64,000 nucleotides of DNA, taken from assembly GCA_013215055.1 (NCBI GenBank), contig JABSRQ010000007.1, forward strand, positions 62,001 to 126,000. The letters are read 5' to 3'. Every line of letters starts with the position of its first letter. Position 1 is the first letter of the stretch. Of this stretch, positions 43,394 to 52,351 are shown piece after piece. A program made the position numbers and the translations under genes. The notes under the pieces are model-generated. The model did no database searches. It saw nothing but the letters and a program-made list of their open reading frames with translations, and was not told the DNA's origin. This stretch comes from Pseudomonadales bacterium (GTDB lineage: Bacteria > Pseudomonadota > Gammaproteobacteria > Pseudomonadales > DT-91).

Positions 43394-45565
43394 TTATAAA
43401 AAACGCAGATGGCCTATGCTATACATGCCATCACCACCAACACCTTCAATTTTTATCTTATAAATGCCTGCTTGCACAGATGAAGCCTTCAAAGAAACTT
43501 GATGCAGAGACAAACCACCACCGACTCTAAACTTAGGTTTCAAGACCACCGTTTCTAACACCATATCCCCTCCCCTCTTATCGCGGGAATAAAAAGACAG
43601 TGTATAAGCATCGTTATGATCTAAACTCAATTCCAGCTTTTCAGTCACTTGCCCAGGAACTATGGATAATTCTAAATACTGCTTATCTTCAATCACAATA
43701 TTACCGGCTGCTCGCCAGAATGTTCCCACAGGTTTTATCATCTGCAGTTGCTGATACGTCACAGAAACAGCTTTCCTGCCTAGGTTTAATGGATATACCC
43801 GCCAGCGTGGTTGGCGCAGCTTCTTGCCTATAATGGAAGACAAAGCCTGATTGCCCGAATCTAGCCAAATTACCAGTAAATCATAACCCGGGGTGATGGG
43901 CATACGCAGGAATTGTGCAGAGTTCAGTGCATCTCTAGCCTCCTGACCCGACATTCTATGACGCAGCCAGAAGCGCCCTTTAATCTGTTGAAAGTTAAAA
44001 TCCTTCGCAGTCAACTTCACGTTTTTCCGAATCAATTGAGGATGCGCAATAATAAAATCGATATTGCTGTCCAGCATATATTGCAAAGATGTGATGCGTT
44101 GATGTCCCGGAGCTGCATTTTGTGTCATGCCATGTTTAGCCACCCATTTATCATTCAGTCCCAACATATCCAGGGTATATAAACCGGAAAAATACGGGAT
44201 GGCGCCCGCAGCCGTAATCGCAATTTTAACATCAGACGAGGCAGGGAAATATCGCTTCAAAGCCAGGCCAATGCCCTTCCAGTTATGGGCAGGGTGATAA
44301 ACATGTGCCTGTAAACTGCCTCGGCTTTCAACCCCTCTGGGGCGCTCACCCAAATACATATTATTCTGATAACTGGCCATTACCAGAACCAGCAAGACAA
44401 AAACACGGGTTTTGTTGGACGACGTTAATGCACTCAAACAATAAACCAGCAATAAACTCAGAAACGGCAGTAACATTAATGCAAAGCGATACTCCATAAA
44501 ATCACCACCCACACGCACCAAATAAGCCGACCAGATCAGCACCGTCATCAACGACGTCGCCGCAATCACATGTCGTTGTTTGCTTAGCGCTTTTCTCAAG
44601 GCTCTCAGATTTGATATGGATATTAATTTTGTTAAGACATCGGCGCTATGCAGCAGCATCCACAGTAAAAATATCGACGCAGGCCAATATAAATAGGACT
44701 GAGCAAAAGACTTGATATATTCCATGCCACGCTCAGAATTACTTGTTAGCGTCGTAGACTCGGCTCCGGCAACCTTGATATAAAAAGTATTAGGTAAAAT
44801 ATCGCCATAATAAAAAAACTTCCAGGTCAGATAGACCGTTAGAAGCAGGCCTATGGGCAACAGGGCGTGCATTGCCATAACCATAAAACGTTTAATAACC
44901 CCTTGTGAATCATCCCGCTGGGCATCCTCATAAGCCAAATCCAACATCAACAACATCTGAAAGAAAAAAATAAGGCTTAACGGAATAAACGCATCCAGGC
45001 GAGTTAACATGGCACAGGTCGCAACGAGCGAGGCTGCAATACGCCATCTTTTTGCTTTTCCCCCTGTATGTTCTGATGCGCGCGTAAATAGTAGCAGGCT
45101 CGTCAATACCAGCGAAATCACCATCGCCGTTTCCAAGCCCCCGGTGGCATAGATGGCATAAGAAGCATTGCTGGCAAGTAGCAACACAGTCGCTAATGCC
45201 GCTGCCACAGAAAAATCAAACTGACGACGGCAAAGGCTATAAACTGCCCATAAGCCCAGCAGCCAGAAACTCATATTCATCAGATTCGAAAAAGATTCTA
45301 CATCCACACCCAATAAATGTGGCACCACCATCAGCAAGGTGTAGAGGAAGTTTGAATACCCCTCCACTTTATCGCCGATATTAAAAACCAGACCGTTACC
45401 CTCAGAGAGGTTCAGAGCATAACGAAAAGAAATAAACCCATCATCCTGAAGAAAACGCAGCTGCCAGGCCTGAAAAATACTATAGATCAGCAACGGTAGT
45501 ACCAACGATAAAGCCAAAGCGTGTGACACGGCCAGCTTGTGGAATGAAGTAAGTCCTTTAAACAT
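43394..45565 (-). CDS. GT-C type membrane glycosyltransferase-like protein
   Basis: A 723-residue protein with about eleven hydrophobic helices in its first ~430 residues. The first loop has QDDGFISFRYALNLSEGNGL, followed by VFNIGDKVEGYSNFL, an acidic-pair pattern typical of GT-C polyprenyl-sugar transferases resembling mycobacterial arabinofuranosyltransferases. A soluble periplasmic C-terminal portion (~430-720) ends in a beta-rich region. Substrate is unknown; I would not read an arabinan role into it. It is divergent from the FabH-like gene. Confidence 0.7.
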   Translation of the reverse strand: MFKGLTSFHKLAVSHALALSLVLPLLIYSIFQAWQLRFLQDDGFISFRYALNLSEGNGLVFNIGDKVEGYSNFLYTLLMVVPHLLGVDVESFSNLMNMSFWLLGLWAVYSLCRRQFDFSVAAALATVLLLASNASYAIYATGGLETAMVISLVLTSLLLFTRASEHTGGKAKRWRIAASLVATCAMLTRLDAFIPLSLIFFFQMLLMLDLAYEDAQRDDSQGVIKRFMVMAMHALLPIGLLLTVYLTWKFFYYGDILPNTFYIKVAGAESTTLTSNSERGMEYIKSFAQSYLYWPASIFLLWMLLHSADVLTKLISISNLRALRKALSKQRHVIAATSLMTVLIWSAYLVRVGGDFMEYRFALMLLPFLSLLLVYCLSALTSSNKTRVFVLLVLVMASYQNNMYLGERPRGVESRGSLQAHVYHPAHNWKGIGLALKRYFPASSDVKIAITAAGAIPYFSGLYTLDMLGLNDKWVAKHGMTQNAAPGHQRITSLQYMLDSNIDFIIAHPQLIRKNVKLTAKDFNFQQIKGRFWLRHRMSGQEARDALNSAQFLRMPITPGYDLLVIWLDSGNQALSSIIGKKLRQPRWRVYPLNLGRKAVSVTYQQLQMIKPVGTFWRAAGNIVIEDKQYLELSIVPGQVTEKLELSLDHNDAYTLSFYSRDKRGGDMVLETVVLKPKFRVGGGLSLHQVSLKASSVQAGIYKIKIEGVGGDGMYSIGHLRFL

Positions 45566-45794
45566 GATAACGCCGTGTGATAAGTGAATAAGTCGACTTA
45601 AATAAAGTCAGACATATTACCCGTAAGCCGCTAGCAAAACTACATGAGCGGGCACCATCATAATAAACAAGGCGATTGAGCAATTGCATATTGCACACTC
45701 AAGTCATACCCTGTAGCCAGAGCCTTGGCAGCTACGATACCGCCCTACTTACTCCCATATTCCACCCTATTCATTCCATAAAGAGGCGTTTGTA

Positions 45795-46925
45795 ATGCAC
45801 TCAAAACTCACTTCATCCCGCTGTATTATCTCCGGCACTGGTTTATTTTCTCCTACAGAAACTATCAACAACGATGAGCTTGTGACGGCCTTCAACAGCC
45901 ATTTAATCAACCAGACACCTGACATGGCCGATGAAGAACGCAATAAATTACTCTCTAGCAGCGCCTTTATCGAAAAAGCCTCAGGCATTCAATCCCGCCA
46001 TGTGGTGAATAAACAAGGCATAGTCGATAGCACGGTTATGCATCCGGTATTGGTCGAGCGTGCCGACGATGAATTAAGCCTTCAGGGAGAGATGGCCGTG
46101 GCTGCAGCCAAACAGGCGCTGAAAAATGCCGGTAAACAGGCCGCCGATATCGATGCGGTAATTGTCGCCTGCTCAAATCTGCAACGCGCCTATCCGGCGA
46201 TAGCCATAGAAGTTCAAGCCGCCTTGGGCATTCAGGGATTTGCCTATGATATGAATGTTGCTTGCTCATCCGCCACCTTTGGTATCAGCAATGCGGTCAA
46301 CAGCATTGTCGCCGGCCAAGCCAAAGCCGTGCTGGTGATCAACCCGGAGATTTGCTCGGGTCATCTGGATTTCACCGACAGGGACTGCCACTTTATCTTT
46401 GGTGATGCCTGCACGGCGCTGGTGGTAGAACATAGCGAAACCGTGAATAAAACCAAGCCTGCGCCTTCGTTTGAAATTGTCGATTGCCAGCTAGTCACTC
46501 AGTTTTCAAATAATATTCGCAATAATTTTGGTTTCTTAAATCGATCAGAAGAGAACAGCAATCCTCGTGATAAGTTGTTTATGCAAAATGGCCGACAGGT
46601 CTTTAAAGAAGTTTGCCCCATGGCCGCCAAACATATTCGCAGCCAATGTGAACAGCAGGATTTAGACCCCAGCACGTTAAAACGCCTGTGGTTACATCAG
46701 GCCAATTTATCCATGAATGAATTGATTGCAAAAAAGGTGTTAGGCAAGGCAGCAAGCCGTGAACAGGCACCTGTGATTCTGGACCAATACGCCAATACCA
46801 GCTCGGCCGGCTCCATCATCGCCTTTCATCTACACAATGAGGGGTTTGAAGCCGGTGAGTTTGGCTTGATCTGTTCGTTTGGCGCGGGGTATTCCATAGG
46901 CAGTGTGCTGCTAAAAGCACTTTGA
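45795..46925 (+). CDS. Beta-ketoacyl-ACP synthase III (FabH-like)
   Basis: A 376-residue thiolase-fold condensing enzyme. The catalytic triad is visible: Cys157 in NVACSSATFG, His301 in WLHQANLSM and Asn334 in YANTSSAGS. It is ~60 residues longer than E. coli FabH, with an insertion near residues 40-75, like FabH paralogues in Pseudomonas that use medium-chain acyl-CoA primers. It could start fatty-acid synthesis or salvage acyl-CoA. The stop codon sits inside a perfect inverted repeat. A second, relic copy of its 3' end occurs at about 48673-48720. Confidence 0.9.
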   Translation: MHSKLTSSRCIISGTGLFSPTETINNDELVTAFNSHLINQTPDMADEERNKLLSSSAFIEKASGIQSRHVVNKQGIVDSTVMHPVLVERADDELSLQGEMAVAAAKQALKNAGKQAADIDAVIVACSNLQRAYPAIAIEVQAALGIQGFAYDMNVACSSATFGISNAVNSIVAGQAKAVLVINPEICSGHLDFTDRDCHFIFGDACTALVVEHSETVNKTKPAPSFEIVDCQLVTQFSNNIRNNFGFLNRSEENSNPRDKLFMQNGRQVFKEVCPMAAKHIRSQCEQQDLDPSTLKRLWLHQANLSMNELIAKKVLGKAASREQAPVILDQYANTSSAGSIIAFHLHNEGFEAGEFGLICSFGAGYSIGSVLLKAL

Positions 46926-46974
46926 TCGGATACCGATCAATAAAAATCAGGCTGCCCACAAAGCGGCCTGCCTG
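46922..46974 (+). terminator. Hairpins after FabH-like gene
   Basis: TTGATCGG-ATA-CCGATCAA (46922-46940) is a perfect dyad overlapping the stop codon. It is followed by CAGGC-GCC...GGC-GCCTG (46948-46974), then TAATTT. The second hairpin is the better terminator candidate, though the T-run is weak. Confidence 0.45.
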
Positions 46975-47034
46975 TAATTTCTACAGTACTATTTACAAAC
47001 ATGAAAAACCGCCGTTCAGGCTTTCATTGGTTGA

Positions 47035-48381
47035 TTACAATATTTTGTTAATGTCACCGGCGGGCTGATTAATGCTATAAGAATGCTGTCCTGTAGGTTT
47101 AATCTGAACCGCGCTTCGCTCAGAACGGTCTACTCGATTTGGACTGTAATACTGTGAAAAAAACAGTGCGATGAGCAACAACAGCGGTGAATAAAGAAGA
47201 ACACGGCTTTCATTGGCATACTGTTCACGCACTCCGTCCATAAGCGGCGTAAATATAAACAACTGCGTCATCATGACCATAAGAAAAATGATGCTGAAAA
47301 AGAGCGAATCTCTTTCAGTACGTTCCTCAACAGGGAACGTTTCACTTATCCCCCACAATCCCAGCATGGCGACAACAAGCGGGTAAGTCCAGATCCGGCT
47401 GGTATCCCAGGCTATCAGGTGAAGTGACAGAGGCAATACCGATATTAAGACAAGCACGAAAAAAATCGTTTTCCTAAAGGCTGCCCCTCGAAGTCGGTGC
47501 CAGCAATAACCCCAAATTACTAATAAAGGCAATCCAATATGAACCACATGAATCTGTGCCGTTATGCGATTAAAAAATGCTGGACTTTGCCTGGTTAAAT
47601 AATCGATAAAAGAAGTCGTAAATGCATCAGGAACATAGAGGTTTCTACGCGCCTGTACAAAATCGAATTGTGATAGGTGCGCAACTAGTTCCTTTCTAAT
47701 CATTGCAGCATCTATGAACAATGTTTGATTAATAAAAATACCCGCAAATATTAATAGCGGCATTAAAAACAGCAATTTATATCGATAAATAAAATCAACA
47801 AACATCCTCAAAAACCCATGCACTCCCGAGATTCTCATCTGTTGAATCAATGCAACAAAGATGACCGATGGAAAGCCCACTAAAAATGTCGTTTCATGAA
47901 TAAGAATGCCGATTGAAAGCAGTATTGCACTACTCCATATCTTTCCTCGCATCACAAGGGCACTGGCGAACACGGAGATAAGTATGATGATATTATCGAA
48001 ATAGCCATTTAAATGGCTACTCATCACGATATATGGGCAGGTTAAAAATATTGATGAGATTAGAACACTGTGAATATTAAATTGAAATTTTTTAATGATT
48101 CTAAAGCAGACCCAAAATATCGCTAGGCAAAAAAATAACAGGAATGATGTTGATACAATCTTGATCGCCAGGTAGGCATTGCTATTGATATCACCATAAT
48201 TTGTAAAAGGCGAAATAAGTGTTCCAGCCAGAGCCCGTTTGATAAAACCAAATTCATAGCTTATCAACCAATGCGCCTCAGCCCAATCATTTGGCCATCT
48301 AAAAGCCCTTAACACGGTGATAATAAATGCCCAAAATAATCCGCCTAGAATAAGTGGCAGACTATATTTATTTCTTATCAT
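47035..48381 (-). CDS. Multi-pass membrane protein, unknown
   Basis: A 448-residue hydrophobic protein with about ten transmembrane helices (SLPLILGGLFWAFIITVL near the start; LFFSIIFLMVMMTQLFIF near the end). An arginine-rich loop and the segment NDWAEAHWLISYEFGFIKRA follow helix 1. The start at ATG 48381 was chosen; an in-frame GTG at 48435 would add 18 residues lacking hydrophobicity, directly abutting the small ORF upstream. It looks like an EpsG/GT-C-type or polysaccharide-related membrane protein, but no motif fixes that. It lies within the block inserted between fabH and a relic fabH 3' end. Confidence 0.6.
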   Translation of the reverse strand: MIRNKYSLPLILGGLFWAFIITVLRAFRWPNDWAEAHWLISYEFGFIKRALAGTLISPFTNYGDINSNAYLAIKIVSTSFLLFFCLAIFWVCFRIIKKFQFNIHSVLISSIFLTCPYIVMSSHLNGYFDNIIILISVFASALVMRGKIWSSAILLSIGILIHETTFLVGFPSVIFVALIQQMRISGVHGFLRMFVDFIYRYKLLFLMPLLIFAGIFINQTLFIDAAMIRKELVAHLSQFDFVQARRNLYVPDAFTTSFIDYLTRQSPAFFNRITAQIHVVHIGLPLLVIWGYCWHRLRGAAFRKTIFFVLVLISVLPLSLHLIAWDTSRIWTYPLVVAMLGLWGISETFPVEERTERDSLFFSIIFLMVMMTQLFIFTPLMDGVREQYANESRVLLYSPLLLLIALFFSQYYSPNRVDRSERSAVQIKPTGQHSYSINQPAGDINKIL

Positions 48382-48435
48382 AATTTGGCTAAGCCTTAAT
48401 ATCTGAACTCTAACGACTGCACGACACCTTAACAC

Positions 48436-48666
48436 TTATGGGTTGTTTTCCAAGAATTCCCGAGCCCTTTTCATGTATATTGCGGGAATCAGATTATTTA
48501 TAAGTTGATCGCTCCACCATATGCCATATGCCAGATGCAATGATTCAGTAATGCAATTAACAGCATTCTCACCAGAATGGCATGATGCGTATTGGCGATA
48601 GAGAACAGCGCGTTTATGATTGGTGACATACTTGCGAGCAGCAATACATTGATCCAACCTCATCAA
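48436..48666 (-). CDS. Hypothetical 76-residue protein
   Basis: A small ORF (MMRLDQCIAARKYVTNHKRA near the start) with four cysteines and a C-terminal RAREFLENNP. There is no signal peptide, motif or known family. It ends directly before the next gene on the same strand, so if real it is co-transcribed with the membrane protein. It lies inside the block inserted after fabH, with composition like its neighbour. Confidence 0.4.
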   Translation of the reverse strand: MMRLDQCIAARKYVTNHKRAVLYRQYASCHSGENAVNCITESLHLAYGIWWSDQLINNLIPAIYMKRAREFLENNP

Positions 48667-48672
48667 TGTTCG

Positions 48673-48720
48673 TCTGGACCCAGTTATTCGATAGGCAGTG
48701 TTTTGTTAAAAGCAGTCTAA
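48673..48720 (+). pseudogene. Relic of a fabH-like 3' end
   Basis: The bases encode GPSYSIGSVLLKAV then TAA. The intact fabH-like gene ends GAGYSIGSVLLKAL. About 27 of the last 36 bases agree. The remainder of the gene is absent, so this is a leftover of a diverged copy, separated from fabH by ~1.75 kb carrying two minus-strand genes. Confidence 0.65.
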
Positions 48721-48730
48721 GACGGCTAAG

Positions 48731-49624
48731 TTAATCCGGCAGAGTAAAAAGCTCACCTTCGATTAAAGGCCGCTTCTGCGTGATGCGCTCAACCATAAAA
48801 CGCACAAAACATTGTATCTTGGCATTGTGGCGCATATCCGGGTGGCTCAAAATCCATAAATCATAACGGGGCACGGCAATATAGGGTGGAATGCGCACCA
48901 GCTCGTCATCATTATCGGCGCAGAAACACGGTAAAATTCCTACGCCCATACCGTTTTTACAGGCTTCAATTTGTAACGCGGCATTGATGATTTTATGTTT
49001 GGAATCCAGGCGTGGGTATTCTCTGGCGATCTTGCCAATCGGGCGGCGTAGTTTATCGGTCCAGCCTAACCAGTTTTGCTGTTCCAACCAGCCATCTTCA
49101 TGCAATTTAGGGTATAGCTTTTTGGCGATATAACAGGATCGGTGAATGTTGGCGAGTTTACGTCCAATCAAATAATCCGGTGGTGTATCACATAAGCGAA
49201 AAGCGACATCGGCTTCACGATTAGCCAGATTCAAAGCCCGGGTGGAATCGATGATCTCCAGCTGTATTTCCGGGTATTGCTCACAGAAATCGGCAAAGTC
49301 GGGCATCAATAAACGCTCGGCAAGAATATCTGGCAGCGTGACGCGAATATCACCTACCATAGTATTGTCTTTACCCGCAACACGGCGCTCTATCGACTTT
49401 AGACATTGTTCCAGCTGCGATGATTCAACAAAGATCTCATCACCCAGAGCCGTACAACGATAGCCCTTGGCACTGCGTTCAAATAAACGTTCTCCTAAAG
49501 AGGCTTCAAAGCTATTGATGCGACGGGACACTGTGGCGTGATTGACCCCCAATTCAATTGCCGCCGCACGAATAGAGCCTGTGCGACATACCGCCAGGAA
49601 ATATTTAAGATCATCCCAATTCAT
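48731..49624 (-). CDS. LysR-family transcriptional regulator
   Basis: A 297-residue LTTR. The N-terminal helix-turn-helix is clear: WDDLKYFLAVCRTGSIRAAA, then VNHATVSRRINSFEASLGERLF. An effector-binding domain follows (DIRVTLPDILAERLLMPDF). It is divergent from the SRPBCC gene at 49788 across a ~160-base gap, so it probably controls that gene. The effector is unknown. Confidence 0.9.
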   Translation of the reverse strand: MNWDDLKYFLAVCRTGSIRAAAIELGVNHATVSRRINSFEASLGERLFERSAKGYRCTALGDEIFVESSQLEQCLKSIERRVAGKDNTMVGDIRVTLPDILAERLLMPDFADFCEQYPEIQLEIIDSTRALNLANREADVAFRLCDTPPDYLIGRKLANIHRSCYIAKKLYPKLHEDGWLEQQNWLGWTDKLRRPIGKIAREYPRLDSKHKIINAALQIEACKNGMGVGILPCFCADNDDELVRIPPYIAVPRYDLWILSHPDMRHNAKIQCFVRFMVERITQKRPLIEGELFTLPD

Positions 49625-49787
49625 GTAAGCGTCTTTATCAATAAATTAAAGAAAGTGTAATCTTATTGCCAGGAATTAACCCGGATAATATTTGCACCAG
49701 CAGTTCGCAATATCTACGTCTTACTTAAATATAAAATCCTGCATAAAATTAATTCAATCCAATAACGCAATAAATAGAGGACTGAAA

Positions 49788-50291
49788 ATGAATAAACCAT
49801 CATTAAGCGGTAAATATCAGGTGAATGCCAGCATCGATATAAATGCACCAATAGATAAAGCCTGGAAAGTCTTGCGGGATTTTACCGATGTCACTTGGGC
49901 ACCAGGTGTGAAAGCCTCTCATGCCATTGGCAAAAACGAGATGGGCATCGGGGCTGGGCGTCATTGCACATTAGATGGCTTTGGAGAAATCGATGAATAC
50001 ATTACAACCTGGTCTGAGGGCGAAGGCTTTGTTTATAGCGTCACACCTTTGGGGCCATTACATAATGCCAGTAGCCGCTGGTGGTTAAGCCAAACAACAA
50101 ACAATCGTTGCAAGCTTGATGTTGTGTTCAGCTATGATCTGCGTTTCAGCTTTTTAGGCCAGTTGATGCATGCCTTGATCATGCGTAAGAAACTAGAGAC
50201 ATCTCTACCACAAACCGTCGCTGCCGTGAAAACACGTGTAGAAGCAGGTGTTATCAATGCAGATATGGGTGAACCTCAATTAACAACATAA
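49788..50291 (+). CDS. SRPBCC (Bet v1-like) domain protein
   Basis: A 167-residue protein of the START/Bet v1-like hydrophobic-ligand fold. It begins MNKPSLSGKYQVNASIDINA and shows the family's PIDKAWKVLRDFTDVTWAPG and a long C-terminal helix (MRKKLETSLPQTVAAVKTRV). Members bind lipids, polyketides or steroid-like ligands, or act as cyclases or dehydrases. ATG 49788 follows AGAGGACTGAAA; an earlier in-frame start at 49692 lacks a ribosome site. Its neighbour is a P450, converging on it, suggesting a shared hydrophobic substrate, but this is inference. Confidence 0.82.
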   Translation: MNKPSLSGKYQVNASIDINAPIDKAWKVLRDFTDVTWAPGVKASHAIGKNEMGIGAGRHCTLDGFGEIDEYITTWSEGEGFVYSVTPLGPLHNASSRWWLSQTTNNRCKLDVVFSYDLRFSFLGQLMHALIMRKKLETSLPQTVAAVKTRVEAGVINADMGEPQLTT

Positions 50292-50296
50292 AACTA

Positions 50297-50331
50297 GAAG
50301 GCATCTCGTTTATTCAGAGATGCCCTTCTTT
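50297..50331 (+). terminator. Terminator after SRPBCC gene
   Basis: AGAAGGCATCTC and GAGATGCCCTTCT form a 12-pair stem with one bulged base around a nine-base loop, followed by TTAAG. It lies between the convergent SRPBCC and P450 genes and may act in both directions. Confidence 0.7.
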
Positions 50332-50335
50332 AAGT

Positions 50336-51727
50336 TCAATTTGGAGGGAAAATCCTTTCCAGTTTTAACGGCAAATTATCCATGGGTTTGGGCATCGGAA
50401 TAATCATCAGCCTGGGCTGATAATTCTCCGCCACAGTAAAACGATAGTTACGAAGAAACTGGTGTAAAAAACATTTCACCTGAATATTGGCAAAATGCAT
50501 ACCTATACATTTATGTGCACCACCACCAAAGGGCACAAATAAAAATTTGTGTTTTTTATGTTCGCAGCGTTCTGCTGAAAATCGATCGGGGTCAAACTGA
50601 TCGGGATTGCTCCACCACTTTTCATCTCGATAATGTAATAACATCGGCGACCAGATAGTGGTATTCGCAGGGATATGTTGGCCATCAATATCACAATCCC
50701 GAATGCTACGCCGCCAAGAAATCGGTACCGAGGGATATAAACGTTGAGCCTCCAGCATCACATGATCAAAATCCGGCATATTTTCCAGATCACTGTAATC
50801 AAGAAACGGCTTATCTAAGACAAAAGCCTGTTGTCGCAAACGTTCTTGCCACTGTGGATTTTTAGCCAGCTCCATAACAATATTGGTTAACGCGGAGGTG
50901 GTGGTATCGTGCGCCGCCATTAGCAGGAAATTGATATGGTCAACAATTTCATCATCACTAAAAACACCGCCATCTTCTTTGGTTTCTTGACTAAGATAAG
51001 TCAGAAAATCAGTGCCTGTGTTATCTTCACGCCTGGCGGGAATAAGACTTTGATAATGGGAGCGTAAATTGCGTAATGCTCGTTTGGCTTTATGCCACTT
51101 GGTGCCGGGTATCTCCATTTGAATAAGCCCAACCATGCCATCAAACATATCGACAAAGTTTTTATTCAGGAACTGTACCTGTGCCTCCTCTTCTTCGCCG
51201 ATAAAGATTTTTGCAGAGGTGCTTAATAAACATTTTTTGATCTGCGGATAAAACCTAAAGCTGTTATCACCCTGCCAGTGCTGGATATGTTTATCCATAA
51301 TGACATTCATCTGCGATATATAGGTTTTCATCGCATCGTTTTTAAACGCCGTCTGAAAAATACGCCGCTGGGTTTTATGCTCGTCAAAATCAATAAGCAA
51401 TAAGCCACCAGAGAAAAATCGACCCAGGGTATTTTCAAACGCCTTTTCATTAGAGAAGTTTTTATCTTTATCCAGAAAGATAGCTTGCTGTATATCCAGA
51501 TCGGCGATGATCAGCCCCTTGCTACCAAACATATTAAACTTGCTGATAGGGCCATAGTCTTTGTCTAAGCGCTGACACAAGCCACGTAAGTCTGTGACAA
51601 TGGCATAACCATGGCCTATGACAGGCAAGCCAAACGTTCCGGGGAAATGCGCCAGCTGAGTATTATCTGGCTGTACCTTATAATCGTAATCGGGCGGAAA
51701 GGTATCTGGACTTATGTTGATTTTCAT
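50336..51727 (-). CDS. Cytochrome P450 (CYP120/CYP26-like)
   Basis: A 463-residue haem mono-oxygenase. The oxygen-binding I-helix is MAAHDTTTSAL, the K-helix ExxR is in EAQRLYP, and the haem cysteine (Cys407) lies in PFGGGAHKCIG. The pattern IPGTKWHKAKRALRNL near residue 220 recalls CYP120 and CYP26, which oxidise retinoids. No membrane anchor is visible, so it should be soluble and needs a ferredoxin/reductase not encoded nearby. ATG 51727 is preferred; an upstream in-frame ATG at 51775 would add 16 residues. The substrate is unknown. Confidence 0.92.
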   Translation of the reverse strand: MKINISPDTFPPDYDYKVQPDNTQLAHFPGTFGLPVIGHGYAIVTDLRGLCQRLDKDYGPISKFNMFGSKGLIIADLDIQQAIFLDKDKNFSNEKAFENTLGRFFSGGLLLIDFDEHKTQRRIFQTAFKNDAMKTYISQMNVIMDKHIQHWQGDNSFRFYPQIKKCLLSTSAKIFIGEEEEAQVQFLNKNFVDMFDGMVGLIQMEIPGTKWHKAKRALRNLRSHYQSLIPARREDNTGTDFLTYLSQETKEDGGVFSDDEIVDHINFLLMAAHDTTTSALTNIVMELAKNPQWQERLRQQAFVLDKPFLDYSDLENMPDFDHVMLEAQRLYPSVPISWRRSIRDCDIDGQHIPANTTIWSPMLLHYRDEKWWSNPDQFDPDRFSAERCEHKKHKFLFVPFGGGAHKCIGMHFANIQVKCFLHQFLRNYRFTVAENYQPRLMIIPMPKPMDNLPLKLERIFPPN

Positions 51728-51775
51728 CAGGCATTCCAAATGGTGAATATGTCTTTCGGTTTGGGATAAAAACAA

Positions 51776-52351
51776 CGAGTTATAAATCGTTTAGAACAAG
51801 AATAGCAGGGATTTGAGTGCAGACTGTTATTAGTCAATGGGCTATCTGCACGCTTTTTAGCGTGCTGCATTTTTTATCTAGCAAAATTTTTACCATCTCA
51901 AAGCTGCCCTATTTTTAACATTGTGAACATAAGTTCCTTATTCACGGGTGAATTTTATAGATTGAGCATTCTGACGGGAAATACAGTTATAAAAGCATGC
52001 CATTCAACCAATACTTAACGATTTCAGCCGATGGCATTCGTAATAAGCGAATAAGGTTGTAACAAATCACCGAGCACCAGCCAAAAGCTTAGCAGCCATC
52101 TTCCTTCCTCCACATTGCCTTCACCCTGGTGCCAGACCTGTACAAAGGGGAATAATGGTTTTTTATCGATCAAACGAGCCATATATAATCTATGCCCAAG
52201 TAAAATTGTGGAATAATTTCCATATTTTTAATTATTCGTATAAAGTAAACGATGATTTCATGATTTCACTGTTTGGAAGTGAAATGAGTAAGCGTTAATT
52301 AATCCGGTAATGATTAGTTACTTTACGACATAAAATAATTAAAAAAGGGAT
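51776..52351. other. Intergenic region between P450 and lipoprotein
   Basis: 576 bases. AT-rich toward the right end, where the lipoprotein promoter must lie. It contains a 52-codon minus-strand ORF (52024-52182) and no other coding potential I can support. No hairpin of note. Confidence 0.5.
52024..52182 (-). CDS. Possible 52-residue ORF
   Basis: Reads MARLIDKKPLFPFVQVWHQG, then a Trp/Leu-rich segment (RWLLSFWLVLGDLLQPYSLI) ending TNAIG. The start lacks a good ribosome site and no family is recognised. It could be the relic of a longer gene or chance. Confidence 0.25.
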   Translation of the reverse strand: MARLIDKKPLFPFVQVWHQGEGNVEEGRWLLSFWLVLGDLLQPYSLITNAIG

